Source: Candidatus Uhrbacteria bacterium
GTDB taxonomy: Bacteria > Patescibacteriota > Patescibacteriia > JACQSD01
Assembly (NCBI GenBank): GCA_016206165.1
Contig: JACQSD010000018.1
Coordinates: 1 to 51,529, forward strand
Length of the DNA stretch: 51,529 nt
Direction of reading: 5' to 3'
A program made the position numbers and the translations under genes. Shown piece after piece: positions 24,363-32,062 of this stretch (within the stretch, counting starts at the first letter, position 1; each line of letters starts with the position of its first letter). Under the pieces are notes generated by a model. It had not been told where the DNA came from, did no database searches, and saw only the letters and a program-made list of their open reading frames with translations.

Positions 24363-26541
24363 GCAGTGCGGTGGTATCGGGAACGTACTCGCGTGGGCAT
24401 TGGAGTGCATGAAGAATTCCAGTCTCCACTCTTCTTTTACCACGAACGTCCTCCTGGTTGATATACAAGCCGAGTTCATGCATCCCCACGAGATTCGGGA
24501 ATTTCCTCCGGTCATCAAAGAGTGAATGCCCCTCAAACGTATTTGGTACATTCACGCCAAGGAGGTGGAGGAGCGTGGGGGTAAGATCAAGGCTCGACGC
24601 ATACATGTCTACTGCTCTTGGGAGCGGTGAATCGGGCACGTACATCATGAACATAATTTCGTCATAGATATCGAGCGTCCTTGTATCTTCTGGGAATAAG
24701 GCTTTTACGGATACGGTCGGGAATACGGCATGGTCAGCAATCGCAACGACGATCGTGTTTGCTGCGAGTGGGCTTTTTTGGAAATCATCCCAAAATTGCG
24801 AGAAGGCATCGTCCGTCGAGTGAAAGGAATTCAAGACGTCATTTTTTCCATGCCCGTAACTTTTTCTATCTTTCGAAATGGTAAATGGTGGATGCGAATC
24901 GATCGTTGTCATGATACCAAGGAATGGGCGAGCCGTTTGTTGTTCCATCATGGGGATGAGGAGTGGGAACAGTTGATGATCGGAGTATCCCCACGAGAGC
25001 GGTTTTTCCGGAATCACGTTTTTAAGTTGTTCGCGTCCGTAGATTGTATCGACACCAGCGTTCCCGAATAATTTATCCTTCGATGCATACGTGCGTTCAA
25101 TAGCGGTCATGTAGAATGTATCGCCATAGCCATTTTTTTTCAAAATCTCTGGGAGGCAAAGCAATTGATGTCGCGTCAACGAACCATTGCTTATAATTTC
25201 TCCATGCCCGGTTGGCGGGAGAAACGAACAGAGATCCGCGAGCATGCCTGTTTCTGTGGGCGTTGAGGCGTTGTAGAATTTTTTAAACACGGTTGTGTTT
25301 TCGTTTCCCGCCATTTTTTCAAGCCCCGGCGTTAACCCCGGAAATCGTTGATTGTAGACGCTCGTCAATCGTGTCGAGAATGATTCAAAAAAAAGGATGA
25401 GAATGTTTGGAGGTGTCGTTGCGAATCGTTGTGCGAGTTTTGGTGCGAGCGATTTCTCATCGTACACGCGTTCATGCGTGGATACGAGGAATGCATTCGG
25501 TGTATACGTGAGGCCAAATTTTTTCAGTTTTTCTGCAAGGATGGGGTTCAATGTTTTTACGTACGATTTCCCGAAATAGTACTCGATAAAGGAACGCGCG
25601 ATGATTGCTTCGCCTGTATTCCGGAGGATCGAGGATCCAAAAAAGATGCCGATGCCGAGCATGAGAACCACCCCCTCCACGATGATCCATCCGCGCGCGG
25701 ATGTGGTTGCACGGATCGTGCGAGCAAATTTCCATACAACGAATCCAACAATGCAGGTAATTGCGAGAAAGAGCAGCATGGTCACGATGAGCTCGTTGCC
25801 TTGTACGACTTCATCGGCGCCAGCAAGATGCTCGAGTGCCGACGGTCCGATGTGGCGCCCGGAATAGTAAAGGACGCTGACGTTCACGAGCCAGACAAAA
25901 GAAACAAAGAGGGACGCAATGAACCAGAGGAACATTCCTCCCATGCGGATGATTCGTGGTAAATAGCGGAGCAATAGACTCGCAAGTGCTGCACCCGCCA
26001 TCCAGAGCAATGTTATCGCGAATGTACGAAAGACAACGATGGTGTAGATTTTTTCATAGCGCGCATCAATGAGTGAATAGCGGAATCCAAAATATTGGAA
26101 GACGCCGATGATTACGAAAACGGTAATGAATAAGAGGAACGAAGCATCAATCATTTGTATCAATGTCGCTGTGTGTGGAGATGATGCAAGGAGTCGTCGT
26201 ACGAAAATGAAGAGCGCCATCATCAGGATTACCACGAGAACAATTTGTGCGAGTTGATCGCGAATAACGAGTATTGGCGCGAGCAATGATCCAAGAAGCA
26301 GGAAGCGCGCGGCGAATGTGATCGAGAGCGTGCGTGTGGTATCGAGGAATTTTTTCATGATCGACGCAAGAGCGAAGACAGCGATCGTGCTGGCAACAAG
26401 TGCGATGAGTCCCGTGACACCTCCCCACAACGCAAACGATTGCAGAGGAAAATGTGGGATACGGACAAATGACCACGATGCACTCATGAGCGCTGTTGCA
26501 ACGACAATAGCAATGATCGATTTTTTTTCAAAATAATGCAT
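24277..26541 (-). CDS. LTA synthase-like membrane sulfatase
   Basis: A 754-aa protein with about ten N-terminal membrane helices (residues 8-300) and a C-terminal extracellular sulfatase-fold domain (about 375-700). NILILFFESFS supplies the metal-binding Glu, TPTETG (about residue 427) the nucleophilic Thr of the phosphatidylglycerol transferase family, and VVAIADHAVF the Asp-His metal site. Such enzymes polymerise or transfer glycerol phosphate outside the cell. Paired with the opposing GDPD gene it suggests a glycerol-phosphate surface polymer. More helices than the usual five of LtaS are present. No further gene follows it on this strand. Confidence 0.85.
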   Translation of the reverse strand: MHYFEKKSIIAIVVATALMSASWSFVRIPHFPLQSFALWGGVTGLIALVASTIAVFALASIMKKFLDTTRTLSITFAARFLLLGSLLAPILVIRDQLAQIVLVVILMMALFIFVRRLLASSPHTATLIQMIDASFLLFITVFVIIGVFQYFGFRYSLIDARYEKIYTIVVFRTFAITLLWMAGAALASLLLRYLPRIIRMGGMFLWFIASLFVSFVWLVNVSVLYYSGRHIGPSALEHLAGADEVVQGNELIVTMLLFLAITCIVGFVVWKFARTIRATTSARGWIIVEGVVLMLGIGIFFGSSILRNTGEAIIARSFIEYYFGKSYVKTLNPILAEKLKKFGLTYTPNAFLVSTHERVYDEKSLAPKLAQRFATTPPNILILFFESFSTRLTSVYNQRFPGLTPGLEKMAGNENTTVFKKFYNASTPTETGMLADLCSFLPPTGHGEIISNGSLTRHQLLCLPEILKKNGYGDTFYMTAIERTYASKDKLFGNAGVDTIYGREQLKNVIPEKPLSWGYSDHQLFPLLIPMMEQQTARPFLGIMTTIDSHPPFTISKDRKSYGHGKNDVLNSFHSTDDAFSQFWDDFQKSPLAANTIVVAIADHAVFPTVSVKALFPEDTRTLDIYDEIMFMMYVPDSPLPRAVDMYASSLDLTPTLLHLLGVNVPNTFEGHSLFDDRRKFPNLVGMHELGLYINQEDVRGKRRVETGILHALQCPREYVPDTTALLTMCDLNELYQWKRTMLEEGRLWKKRSE

Positions 26542-26563
26542 ATTTTTTTATAATAGCACAGAG

Positions 26564-26591
26564 TTGACGGCGATTGTAGGGTTGCTATACT
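26564..26591 (+). promoter_or_regulatory. Promoter of the cobalamin-riboswitch operon
   Basis: TTGACG, a 16-bp spacer and TATACT, with the expected start at about 26598, exactly where the riboswitch begins. Confidence 0.8.
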
Positions 26592-26596
26592 TGAGA

Positions 26597-26707
26597 AAGT
26601 TCCTTTCACTCATTCCATTCCGTGGGGGAAGGCTGTGAAAATCAGCCGCTGTCCCGCAACTGTAACCCGCCATGGGGTGGGGAGCCAGGATACCCACGGT
26701 GGAACTA
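26597..26707 (+). ncRNA. Cobalamin riboswitch
   Basis: The conserved core is clear: GGGGGAAGGCTGTGAAAATC, CCGCTGTCCCGCAACTGTAA (B12 box region), then GGGGAGCCAGGATACC. AGTTCC at the start pairs with GGAACT at the end (P1). In known systems, cobalamin binding shuts off downstream uptake or synthesis genes. A TTTCACTC in the aptamer (about 26604) is complementary to GAGTGAAA (about 26724) downstream, a possible part of the switching fold. Confidence 0.95.
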
Positions 26708-26768
26708 TCAATCGCTAACTCTTCGAGTGAAAGAGTGAGTGCAGAGTTTTCAAAAAAATCTCATGTGC

Positions 26769-26800
26769 ATTCCCTCGTTCCCTCGAACGAGGGAATTTGA
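26769..26800 (+). terminator. Terminator-like hairpin in the riboswitch expression platform
   Basis: ATTCCCTCGTTC and GAACGAGGGAAT form a perfect 12-bp stem around CCTC, followed by TTGATTT. It lies between the aptamer and the first start codon, so B12 may control transcription read-through here. Confidence 0.65.
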
Positions 26801-26830
26801 TTTCAACGAACAGCACACGTGGAGGAAATC

Positions 26831-27232
26831 ATGGATCTTGATATCGGTCGTCGGGAGTTTTTGCGATACGGCATCGGTCTCGCGATCACAACGATGTTCG
26901 TGGGGATCCTGCCGGGGTGCAGGGACATGCTCGACAAGCTCGAGAAGGACAAGAAAACCTATCCGGCAGGAACGCCCTTGGGTGAGCTTGTTCGGAAGGG
27001 CTATGTGGTGTCGAAGGTCGAGAAAGGCGACTGGCAGACGACGTGGAACACGACGTTCGGCGGCCCGAAAATCACTGCCATCAATGGCACGGTCGTCGCA
27101 ACGTTTGATGTGACCGATGTACATGGTTACGTCAATCCTACCGTTGGCGTTGGAGAATATCAGCTCGGCTCTTGGAGAAGCATGACTTGGTATGACTTCA
27201 ACTATCAGCGTGTCTTCACGGTCACGGCATGA
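26831..27232 (+). CDS. Small Tat-type lipoprotein, first gene of the B12 operon
   Basis: The ATG at 26831 has GGAGG 5 bases upstream. The 133-aa protein begins MDLDIGRREFLRYGIGLAI, a twin-arginine motif with hydrophobic stretch, followed by ILPGC, a plausible lipobox, so the mature protein would be lipid-anchored from Cys30. The remaining 100 residues (TFGGPKITAINGTVVATFDV..., several Trp and Tyr) look like a small beta domain. I do not recognise the family. Being first under a cobalamin riboswitch suggests a role in corrinoid capture; that is inference. A hairpin follows before the next gene. Confidence 0.7.
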   Translation: MDLDIGRREFLRYGIGLAITTMFVGILPGCRDMLDKLEKDKKTYPAGTPLGELVRKGYVVSKVEKGDWQTTWNTTFGGPKITAINGTVVATFDVTDVHGYVNPTVGVGEYQLGSWRSMTWYDFNYQRVFTVTA

Positions 27233-27242
27233 GGTCCGATTT

Positions 27243-27282
27243 TGTGGTGGGAGGTATGCGCAACGCGCAGCCTCCCACCACA
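27243..27282 (+). promoter_or_regulatory. Perfect 12-bp intercistronic hairpin
   Basis: TGTGGTGGGAGG (27243-27254) pairs with CCTCCCACCACA (27271-27282) around a 16-nt loop, between the lipoprotein gene and the alpha-toroid gene. With no T-run, a processing or stabilising element that sets relative expression is more likely than a full terminator. Confidence 0.7.
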
Positions 27283-27295
27283 CAACACCTTTTCT

Positions 27296-28258
27296 ATGCG
27301 TAAAAGTTTCATTATTGCAAGTTTCGTATTTCTCCCGCTTTTTGTGTCCGCAAGCGAATCGCCATGGACTGTGATGGCAGACGCGGCACGGGGAGGAGTA
27401 ACATCCGCCATCACTATTGATCAGAGTTCCGTATTTTCGTTTTCAACTTCACTCCTTGCCTTTGTTGCTGCTGGCGGAAGTCCAGATAGCGCGATCGTTC
27501 AGTCGTTTATCGACAAATATTATACAAACAACCAGATTGGCAATCTGGAATATCTCAACGATGATTTTTGGGGTATTCTTGCGCTACGATCTGCCGGGGT
27601 TCTCGCGTCGGATGCCGTGATCCGTGATGCGCGGTCGCTTATCGAGAAAGCGCAGCGCCCGAATGGGGGATGGAGTTGGAGTCCGACATATCCGGTCGCG
27701 GATACCGATGATACTGCAGCGGCGATCATGGCGCTGCTCGAGAGTGGCGCTGCACGCTCGGATGCATCGATACAAAAAGCATTGGGGTATATTCGCAGCG
27801 CACAGAATATAGATGGGGGATTTCCGAATGTCCCGCCAGCAACATCAAGCATCGAATCGACAGCATGGGTTGTCTCTGCGCTTTGGAAGGCAGGGGAGGA
27901 TCCGAAGACGTGGTCAAAGTCCGGAAAAGATCCGATGACGTATCTTCATGCGCAAGAGAAAAGTGATGGATCGTTTGGTGGAGCAGTGAGCACTGCGTAT
28001 GTCGTCATCGCGCTTGCAGGTAAATCGTATCCGGTGCGATCGTATGTCCCGCCGGTAATTCTTGAGGCTCCACAACAAGAAGAAGTCCCGCAACAGAAGA
28101 TACAATTGCCTCCACCAGAGCAGCCTTCGCCGGTTGTTGAGAAAGTTATCAAGAAACCAGTTGTTCAAAAAGTAATAAAAAAGATCATGAAGAAAGCAGT
28201 GAAGAAACCAAAGAAAACCTCACCCCCACCCTCTCCTAAAAGGAGAGGGAAGATATAG
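27296..28258 (+). CDS. Secreted alpha-toroid (prenyltransferase/squalene-cyclase repeat) protein, transcobalamin N-domain-like
   Basis: Start at 27296 (MRKSFIIASF), giving a clean signal peptide ending near VSASE. The mature part (about residues 25-245) has alpha-hairpin repeats with the QNxDGGF / RPNGGWSW turn motif and partner helices DTDDTAAAIMALL, IESTAWVVSAL and VSTAYVVIAL. This is the fold of squalene cyclases and of the alpha domain of transcobalamin and intrinsic factor. A Pro/Gln linker and a very basic tail (VEKVIKKPVVQKVIKK...) follow; the last residues TSPPPSPKRRGKI come from the CCCTCTCC repeat. It lies 3 bp before a DUF4430 gene under the B12 riboswitch, so I infer corrinoid binding. 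A cyclase function is unlikely for an exported protein with no substrate pathway here. Confidence 0.85.
   Translation: MRKSFIIASFVFLPLFVSASESPWTVMADAARGGVTSAITIDQSSVFSFSTSLLAFVAAGGSPDSAIVQSFIDKYYTNNQIGNLEYLNDDFWGILALRSAGVLASDAVIRDARSLIEKAQRPNGGWSWSPTYPVADTDDTAAAIMALLESGAARSDASIQKALGYIRSAQNIDGGFPNVPPATSSIESTAWVVSALWKAGEDPKTWSKSGKDPMTYLHAQEKSDGSFGGAVSTAYVVIALAGKSYPVRSYVPPVILEAPQQEEVPQQKIQLPPPEQPSPVVEKVIKKPVVQKVIKKIMKKAVKKPKKTSPPPSPKRRGKI
28218..28252. repeat. CCCTCTCC...GGAGAGGG palindrome at a gene end, copy 3
   Basis: CCTCACCCCCA followed by the core CCCTCTCCT-AAA-AGGAGAGGG, translated as the C-terminal residues TSPPPSPKRRG of the alpha-toroid protein. Confidence 0.85.
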
Positions 28259-28261
28259 AGT

Positions 28262-28702
28262 ATGCTCACACGAGGATTAAAATTTTTCGGAGTCACACTC
28301 GTGCTCATCGGAGTAGGTTTCTTGCTTGGGTGGAGCGTGCAGGCGCCGACGCCTCTACAGCCGACAACATCCGATACGGGTGGAGCGCGTGTTGCCCACC
28401 TCATCATTGATGCGGATACTGGACATCTCCAAACATTCCCCAACGAACCGTTCTTTGCGGGCGCGACAGTTTTTGATATACTGAAAGCAGTGACGACACG
28501 AACATCAATGCCGTTTGTGTACGATCCGCCGGGCGCATATGGCGTCTTCATTCGGCAAATCGGCGGAAAGAAGAATGGAACAGAGAAAAAGTATTGGCAA
28601 TACTGGGTGAACGGGCAGTTTGCCATGGTCGCGGCAGATAAACAGGTTCTTCAATCAGGGGATACTCTATTATGGAAATTCACAGGAGAACAACAGGAAT
28701 AA
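28262..28702 (+). CDS. Membrane-anchored DUF4430 protein (transcobalamin C-terminal-like)
   Basis: A 146-aa protein: one N-terminal membrane helix (about residues 8-26), a short linker, and a DUF4430 domain (about 45-143) with ATVFDILKAV, KKYWQYWVNGQFAMVAADKQVLQSGDTLLWKF. This domain family is defined by similarity to the C-terminal beta domain that covers bound B12 in transcobalamin and intrinsic factor. With the preceding gene it reproduces both halves of that carrier as separate proteins, one free or cleaved and one tethered. The start is 3 bp after the upstream stop and the end overlaps the next gene by 31 bases, showing tight co-translation. Confidence 0.88.
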   Translation: MLTRGLKFFGVTLVLIGVGFLLGWSVQAPTPLQPTTSDTGGARVAHLIIDADTGHLQTFPNEPFFAGATVFDILKAVTTRTSMPFVYDPPGAYGVFIRQIGGKKNGTEKKYWQYWVNGQFAMVAADKQVLQSGDTLLWKFTGEQQE

Positions 28703-29223
28703 TACTTGCCTTTGCTCTATTCATGGCTGTGGCAATCGCAGTGCGTTTGCTTCCTCATGCGCCAAATATGACGCCGCTCGGAGCGCTCGCATTAACCGCC
28801 GGTCTTTTCTTGCGAGGGCGGTGGACATGGGTGATACCGATGGCGGTGCTCTTTGCTACGGATCTCGTGCTCGGTGGGTATGCGTGGCCAGTGATGCTTG
28901 CGGTCTACGGCAGCTTTGCACTCATCACGTGGATTGGGCAACAACTGCGATCTGCGTCACGCCCAGCGCAGGTCATTGTTGGCTCGGCAAGTGCATCGCT
29001 CTTCTTTTTTCTCACCACCAACTTCGCAGTCTGGGCATGGACACCAATGTACGAGAAGACATGGAACGGACTCATGCTCTCGTATACACTCGCCATTCCC
29101 TTTTTTAGAAATATGTTTGTTGGGGATCTTTTTTATACCACATCTTTTATAGCAATCATTGTTGCCGTTCAACATCTTACAGCCGTGAAATATTTTTATG
29201 GAACAACCACCATCGGACATTAA
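28672..29223 (+). CDS. DUF6580-type integral membrane protein, putative corrinoid transporter component
   Basis: A 183-aa protein with about five to six membrane helices, starting MEIHRRTTGIILAFALFMAV and containing RLLPHAPNMTPLGALALTAGLF, the recognisable front of the DUF6580 putative transport family, which resembles S-components of ECF vitamin transporters in size. ATG at 28672 is the only suitable start and overlaps the DUF4430 gene. Position as last core gene of the B12-riboswitch unit makes corrinoid uptake the likeliest role. No ECF ATPase or T-component is in the window, so energising subunits would have to be elsewhere. Confidence 0.75.
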   Translation: MEIHRRTTGIILAFALFMAVAIAVRLLPHAPNMTPLGALALTAGLFLRGRWTWVIPMAVLFATDLVLGGYAWPVMLAVYGSFALITWIGQQLRSASRPAQVIVGSASASLFFFLTTNFAVWAWTPMYEKTWNGLMLSYTLAIPFFRNMFVGDLFYTTSFIAIIVAVQHLTAVKYFYGTTTIGH

Positions 29224-29512
29224 AGAACTGCTCGAGCGGAATATTGCGCTCGCGGAACAGATTTTGTATCATACGAAGAAGACGCACCGTCACCTTATGT
29301 GGGACAGCGCGTTCAGTGCGATCAAATGGGTGATTATTCTCGCTCCACTCCTCGCTGCTGCGTGGTACTTTCCAAAATATACGAAGGATATTGTTGGATT
29401 TACCACGGACATCGGAAAGCAGTTCGAGTTTATGCAGAAACAATTGGGACAGATTGGTGATCTTCAGAAACAGGCGGAACAAATGCAGAAACAAGTGCCG
29501 AAAAGAAAATAG
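29198..29512 (+). CDS. Small membrane protein with a C-terminal coiled coil
   Basis: A 104-aa protein: an acidic helix, one membrane segment (about residues 43-58), then a Gln/Lys-rich amphipathic helix (FEFMQKQLGQIGDLQKQAEQMQKQV) likely to form a coiled coil. The family is frequent in CPR genomes as far as I recall, but its function is unknown. It overlaps the DUF6580 gene by 26 bases and is 3 bp from htrA. Confidence 0.65.
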   Translation: MEQPPSDIKELLERNIALAEQILYHTKKTHRHLMWDSAFSAIKWVIILAPLLAAAWYFPKYTKDIVGFTTDIGKQFEFMQKQLGQIGDLQKQAEQMQKQVPKRK

Positions 29513-29515
29513 AAT

Positions 29516-30784
29516 ATGCTTTCACAAAATTCAAAGATTATACTTACATCAATTGCAGTGAGTGTCATCACTTCATTGCTCGTGAGTTGGTCCTTCATTG
29601 GTGGTCCACTTGCAAAGTATGTGCCGCGTGAGGACGCCGTGGTTGCTCCGCCGTCGCCAGGATCCGTTGTCGAGACGCAACAAGAGGTAAAAAAAGATGT
29701 TGTGGGAGTGAGCCCGAAAGAAGAAGAACAACGGACGATTGATGTGGTGAAGCGCATCTTGCCATCGGTCGTGAGCATTGTGATTTTACGTGATACTGCA
29801 CAACAATCGAGTGGGAGCGGAGTCAATCTTTTTCCATTTGATCAATTTTACGATTTTGGTGATTTTCCGTTTCCTTCACCAGTACAACCAAAGCAGGATC
29901 CCAAGAAAAAGGGAGGGAAAGAAGAAGTTGGTGGTGGCACAGGATTTATCATTTCATCTGACGGTCTTATTCTTTCGAATAAACATGTCCTTGGCATGGA
30001 CAACGCGGAATTCGTCGTCATCATGGTAGATGGGAAGCGATTGCCGCTCAAGGTGCTCGCCACAGATCCATTTAATGATCTTGCGATTGGGAAAATCGAA
30101 GGAAAAAATTTTCCCGCAGTGACGCTTGGAGATTCGGAGAAAATTCAAATCGGGCAGACCGTCATCGCGATTGGGAATTCACTCTCGCAATATCAGAATA
30201 CAGTGACGAAGGGAGTGATCTCTGGTATTGGGCGCCGCGTGATCGCGGGTGACATCACGGGAGTGACGGAGGTGATTGAAGGGGCGCTCCAAACGGATGC
30301 TGCTATTAACCCGGGAAATTCCGGTGGGCCACTCGTGAATCTCGATGGAGCTGTCGTTGGAATAAATACCGCAATTTCACGCGAGGGGCAGCTTATTAGC
30401 TTCGCGATTCCCATTAACGAAGCAAAACGTGGAATTACGAGTGTACAAAAAACGGGGAAAATTGCACGGAGCTGGCTTGGTGTGCGGTATACGGCAGTGA
30501 CGCGAGCGCTGAAAGAAGCAAACAATCTTGATATCGATTACGGCGCGCTCATCACGCGTGGGGGGCCGAATGAGCTCGCGGTTGTTCCTGGAGGGCCAGC
30601 GGACAAAGCAGGGTTGCTTGAAAATGATATTGTACTTGAGGTCAATGGTGTGCGCCTTGATGAAAGCCACGGTCTCTCACCCGAAATTGGAAAATATGAT
30701 CCTGGGGACGTCGTGACGCTCAAGGTGTTATCAAAGGGCAAGACAAAAACAATCAAAGTCACACTCGGAGAATTTAAAGGATAG
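29516..30784 (+). CDS. htrA: HtrA/DegP-type serine protease with PDZ domain
   Basis: An extracytoplasmic quality-control protease. N-terminal membrane anchor (about residues 8-28), a Pro-rich linker, a trypsin-like domain with catalytic His157 (SNKHVLG), Asp188 (FNDLAIG) and Ser269 (NPGNSGGPL), and one C-terminal PDZ domain (about 335-420, VPGGPADKAGLLENDIVLEVNG). A Lys/Gly-rich loop (KQDPKKKGGKEEVGGG) precedes the protease core. Start at 29516 follows the previous stop by 3 bases. It ends in a repeat hairpin. Confidence 0.95.
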   Translation: MLSQNSKIILTSIAVSVITSLLVSWSFIGGPLAKYVPREDAVVAPPSPGSVVETQQEVKKDVVGVSPKEEEQRTIDVVKRILPSVVSIVILRDTAQQSSGSGVNLFPFDQFYDFGDFPFPSPVQPKQDPKKKGGKEEVGGGTGFIISSDGLILSNKHVLGMDNAEFVVIMVDGKRLPLKVLATDPFNDLAIGKIEGKNFPAVTLGDSEKIQIGQTVIAIGNSLSQYQNTVTKGVISGIGRRVIAGDITGVTEVIEGALQTDAAINPGNSGGPLVNLDGAVVGINTAISREGQLISFAIPINEAKRGITSVQKTGKIARSWLGVRYTAVTRALKEANNLDIDYGALITRGGPNELAVVPGGPADKAGLLENDIVLEVNGVRLDESHGLSPEIGKYDPGDVVTLKVLSKGKTKTIKVTLGEFKG

Positions 30785-30785
30785 C

Positions 30786-30866
30786 CAGAACAGCGAGGTC
30801 AGTGAAGTAAGTGAAGACAGCTTTTACTGATACACTGTCTTTACTGATACACTGTCTTTACTTCAC
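30786..30866. repeat. Inverted repeat of CAGTAAAG-type units between htrA and prfB
   Basis: GTCAGTGAAGTAAGTGAAGACAG is answered by two CTGTCTTTACTGATACA units and TTTACTTCAC, a hairpin ending 2 bases before the prfB start. Confidence 0.8.
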
Positions 30867-30868
30867 CT

Positions 30869-31967
30869 ATGAGTATTTCTGATTTACTCAGTCGGATAGC
30901 CGCTCTCGCCCTGCGCGTCGAGAACACACGGGGGTTTCTTTGACATTGCTGGTAAGGGAAAAATAATTGCAGCGCTTGAAGGGGAAATGAGTCGCCCGGG
31001 ATTCTGGAATGATCAAGCACATGCGCGCGATGTGAGTCAACGCGTTGCCGCACTCAAAAATGAAGTTGAGCGATGGGATCACATGGTGCATGAGGTTGAG
31101 GCGCTCCGCGAGATTGGTGAACTCGACGCAAAAGATCCGACGGTGACCCTCCGGCCAGAGATGGAAAAACGACTCGACGAACTTGAGCGCGAGTTTGAGC
31201 AGCTCGAGTTTTTTGTCTTATTCTCTGGGCCGTATGATGCGAACCCAGCGATCCTCGCGATTCATGCGGGGACAGGCGGGACAGAAGCGCAAGATTGGGC
31301 TGCGATGCTCTTGCGCATGTATCTCCGGTTTTGTGAAGCGAAGGGGTTTCGCGCGACTGTCATTGATGAGCACCGTGGGCAAGAAGCAGGTATGAAGAGC
31401 GTTGTGGTTGAAGTCGAAGGCGCATATAGTTATGGATGGCTGCGATCAGAACATGGCGTTCACCGTCTCGTCCGTATTTCTCCATTTGATGCTGAAAAAA
31501 TGCGACACACAAGTTTTGCGCTTGTTGAAGTGATGCCAGAACTTGGTGCATTACTCGAGGTTGAAATCAAGCCCGAGGATATCAAAATGGAGGGGTTTCG
31601 TTCCTCCGGGCATGGGGGGCAAAACGTGCAAAAGGTAGAAACTGCTGTTCGTATCACGCATATTCCGACAGGTATTGTCGTTGCGTGTCAAAGCGAACGG
31701 TCGCAAGCGCAGAATCGCGAGAATGCGATGAAGATTTTGAAAGCGAAACTGCACATGCGGTTTTTGCAGGAGCAAGAGCGAGAGAAGCAAAAGATCCGCG
31801 GCGCGTATCATGAAGCAGCGTGGGGGAATCAAATCCGTTCGTATGTGCTCCATCCCTATCATCTCGTGAAAGATCATCGGACAGAGGCAGAAACACAGGA
31901 TACGGATGCGGTGCTCGACGGAAAGATTGACATCTTCATTGAGGCATATTTGAAGCATAAAGAATAG
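30869..31967 (+). CDS. prfB: Peptide chain release factor 2, programmed +1 frameshift
   Basis: RF2 terminates translation at UGA and UAA. The first frame runs 30869-30940 (MSISDLLSRIAALALRVENTRGFL) and stops at TGA 30941-30943; the main frame continues from GAC at 30942 to 31967. Joined, the product is 365 aa, the same length as E. coli RF2. The shift point CTT-TGA-C is preceded by CGGGGGT, the internal Shine-Dalgarno-like element of the classical site. The main body has the SPF codon-reading motif (VRISPFDA) and GGQ (SSGHGGQNVQ). Shift efficiency depends on RF2 level, so this gene regulates itself. Confidence 0.93.
30929..30944 (+). promoter_or_regulatory. RF2 programmed frameshift site
   Basis: CGGGGGTTTCTTTGAC: a GGGGG element 3 nt before CTT, then in-frame TGA and C. 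It matches the arrangement established for bacterial prfB. Confidence 0.92.
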
Positions 31968-31975
31968 GATTGCGG

Positions 31976-32055
31976 GTCCTGTCGCTTCGCACCCCCATCG
32001 CGCTCACTCTCGTTGCGCGCGAATGGGGGACCCCCGCTCCGCGCCACCCGCACAC
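31976..32055. repeat. GC-rich hairpin element
   Basis: CCCCCATCGCGC pairs with GCGCGCGAATGGGGG, followed by further C-rich sequence. It fills the gap between prfB and the epimerase and resembles in composition the GC-rich inserts near 3.5 kb. Confidence 0.6.
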
Positions 32056-32062
32056 AAAAAAT

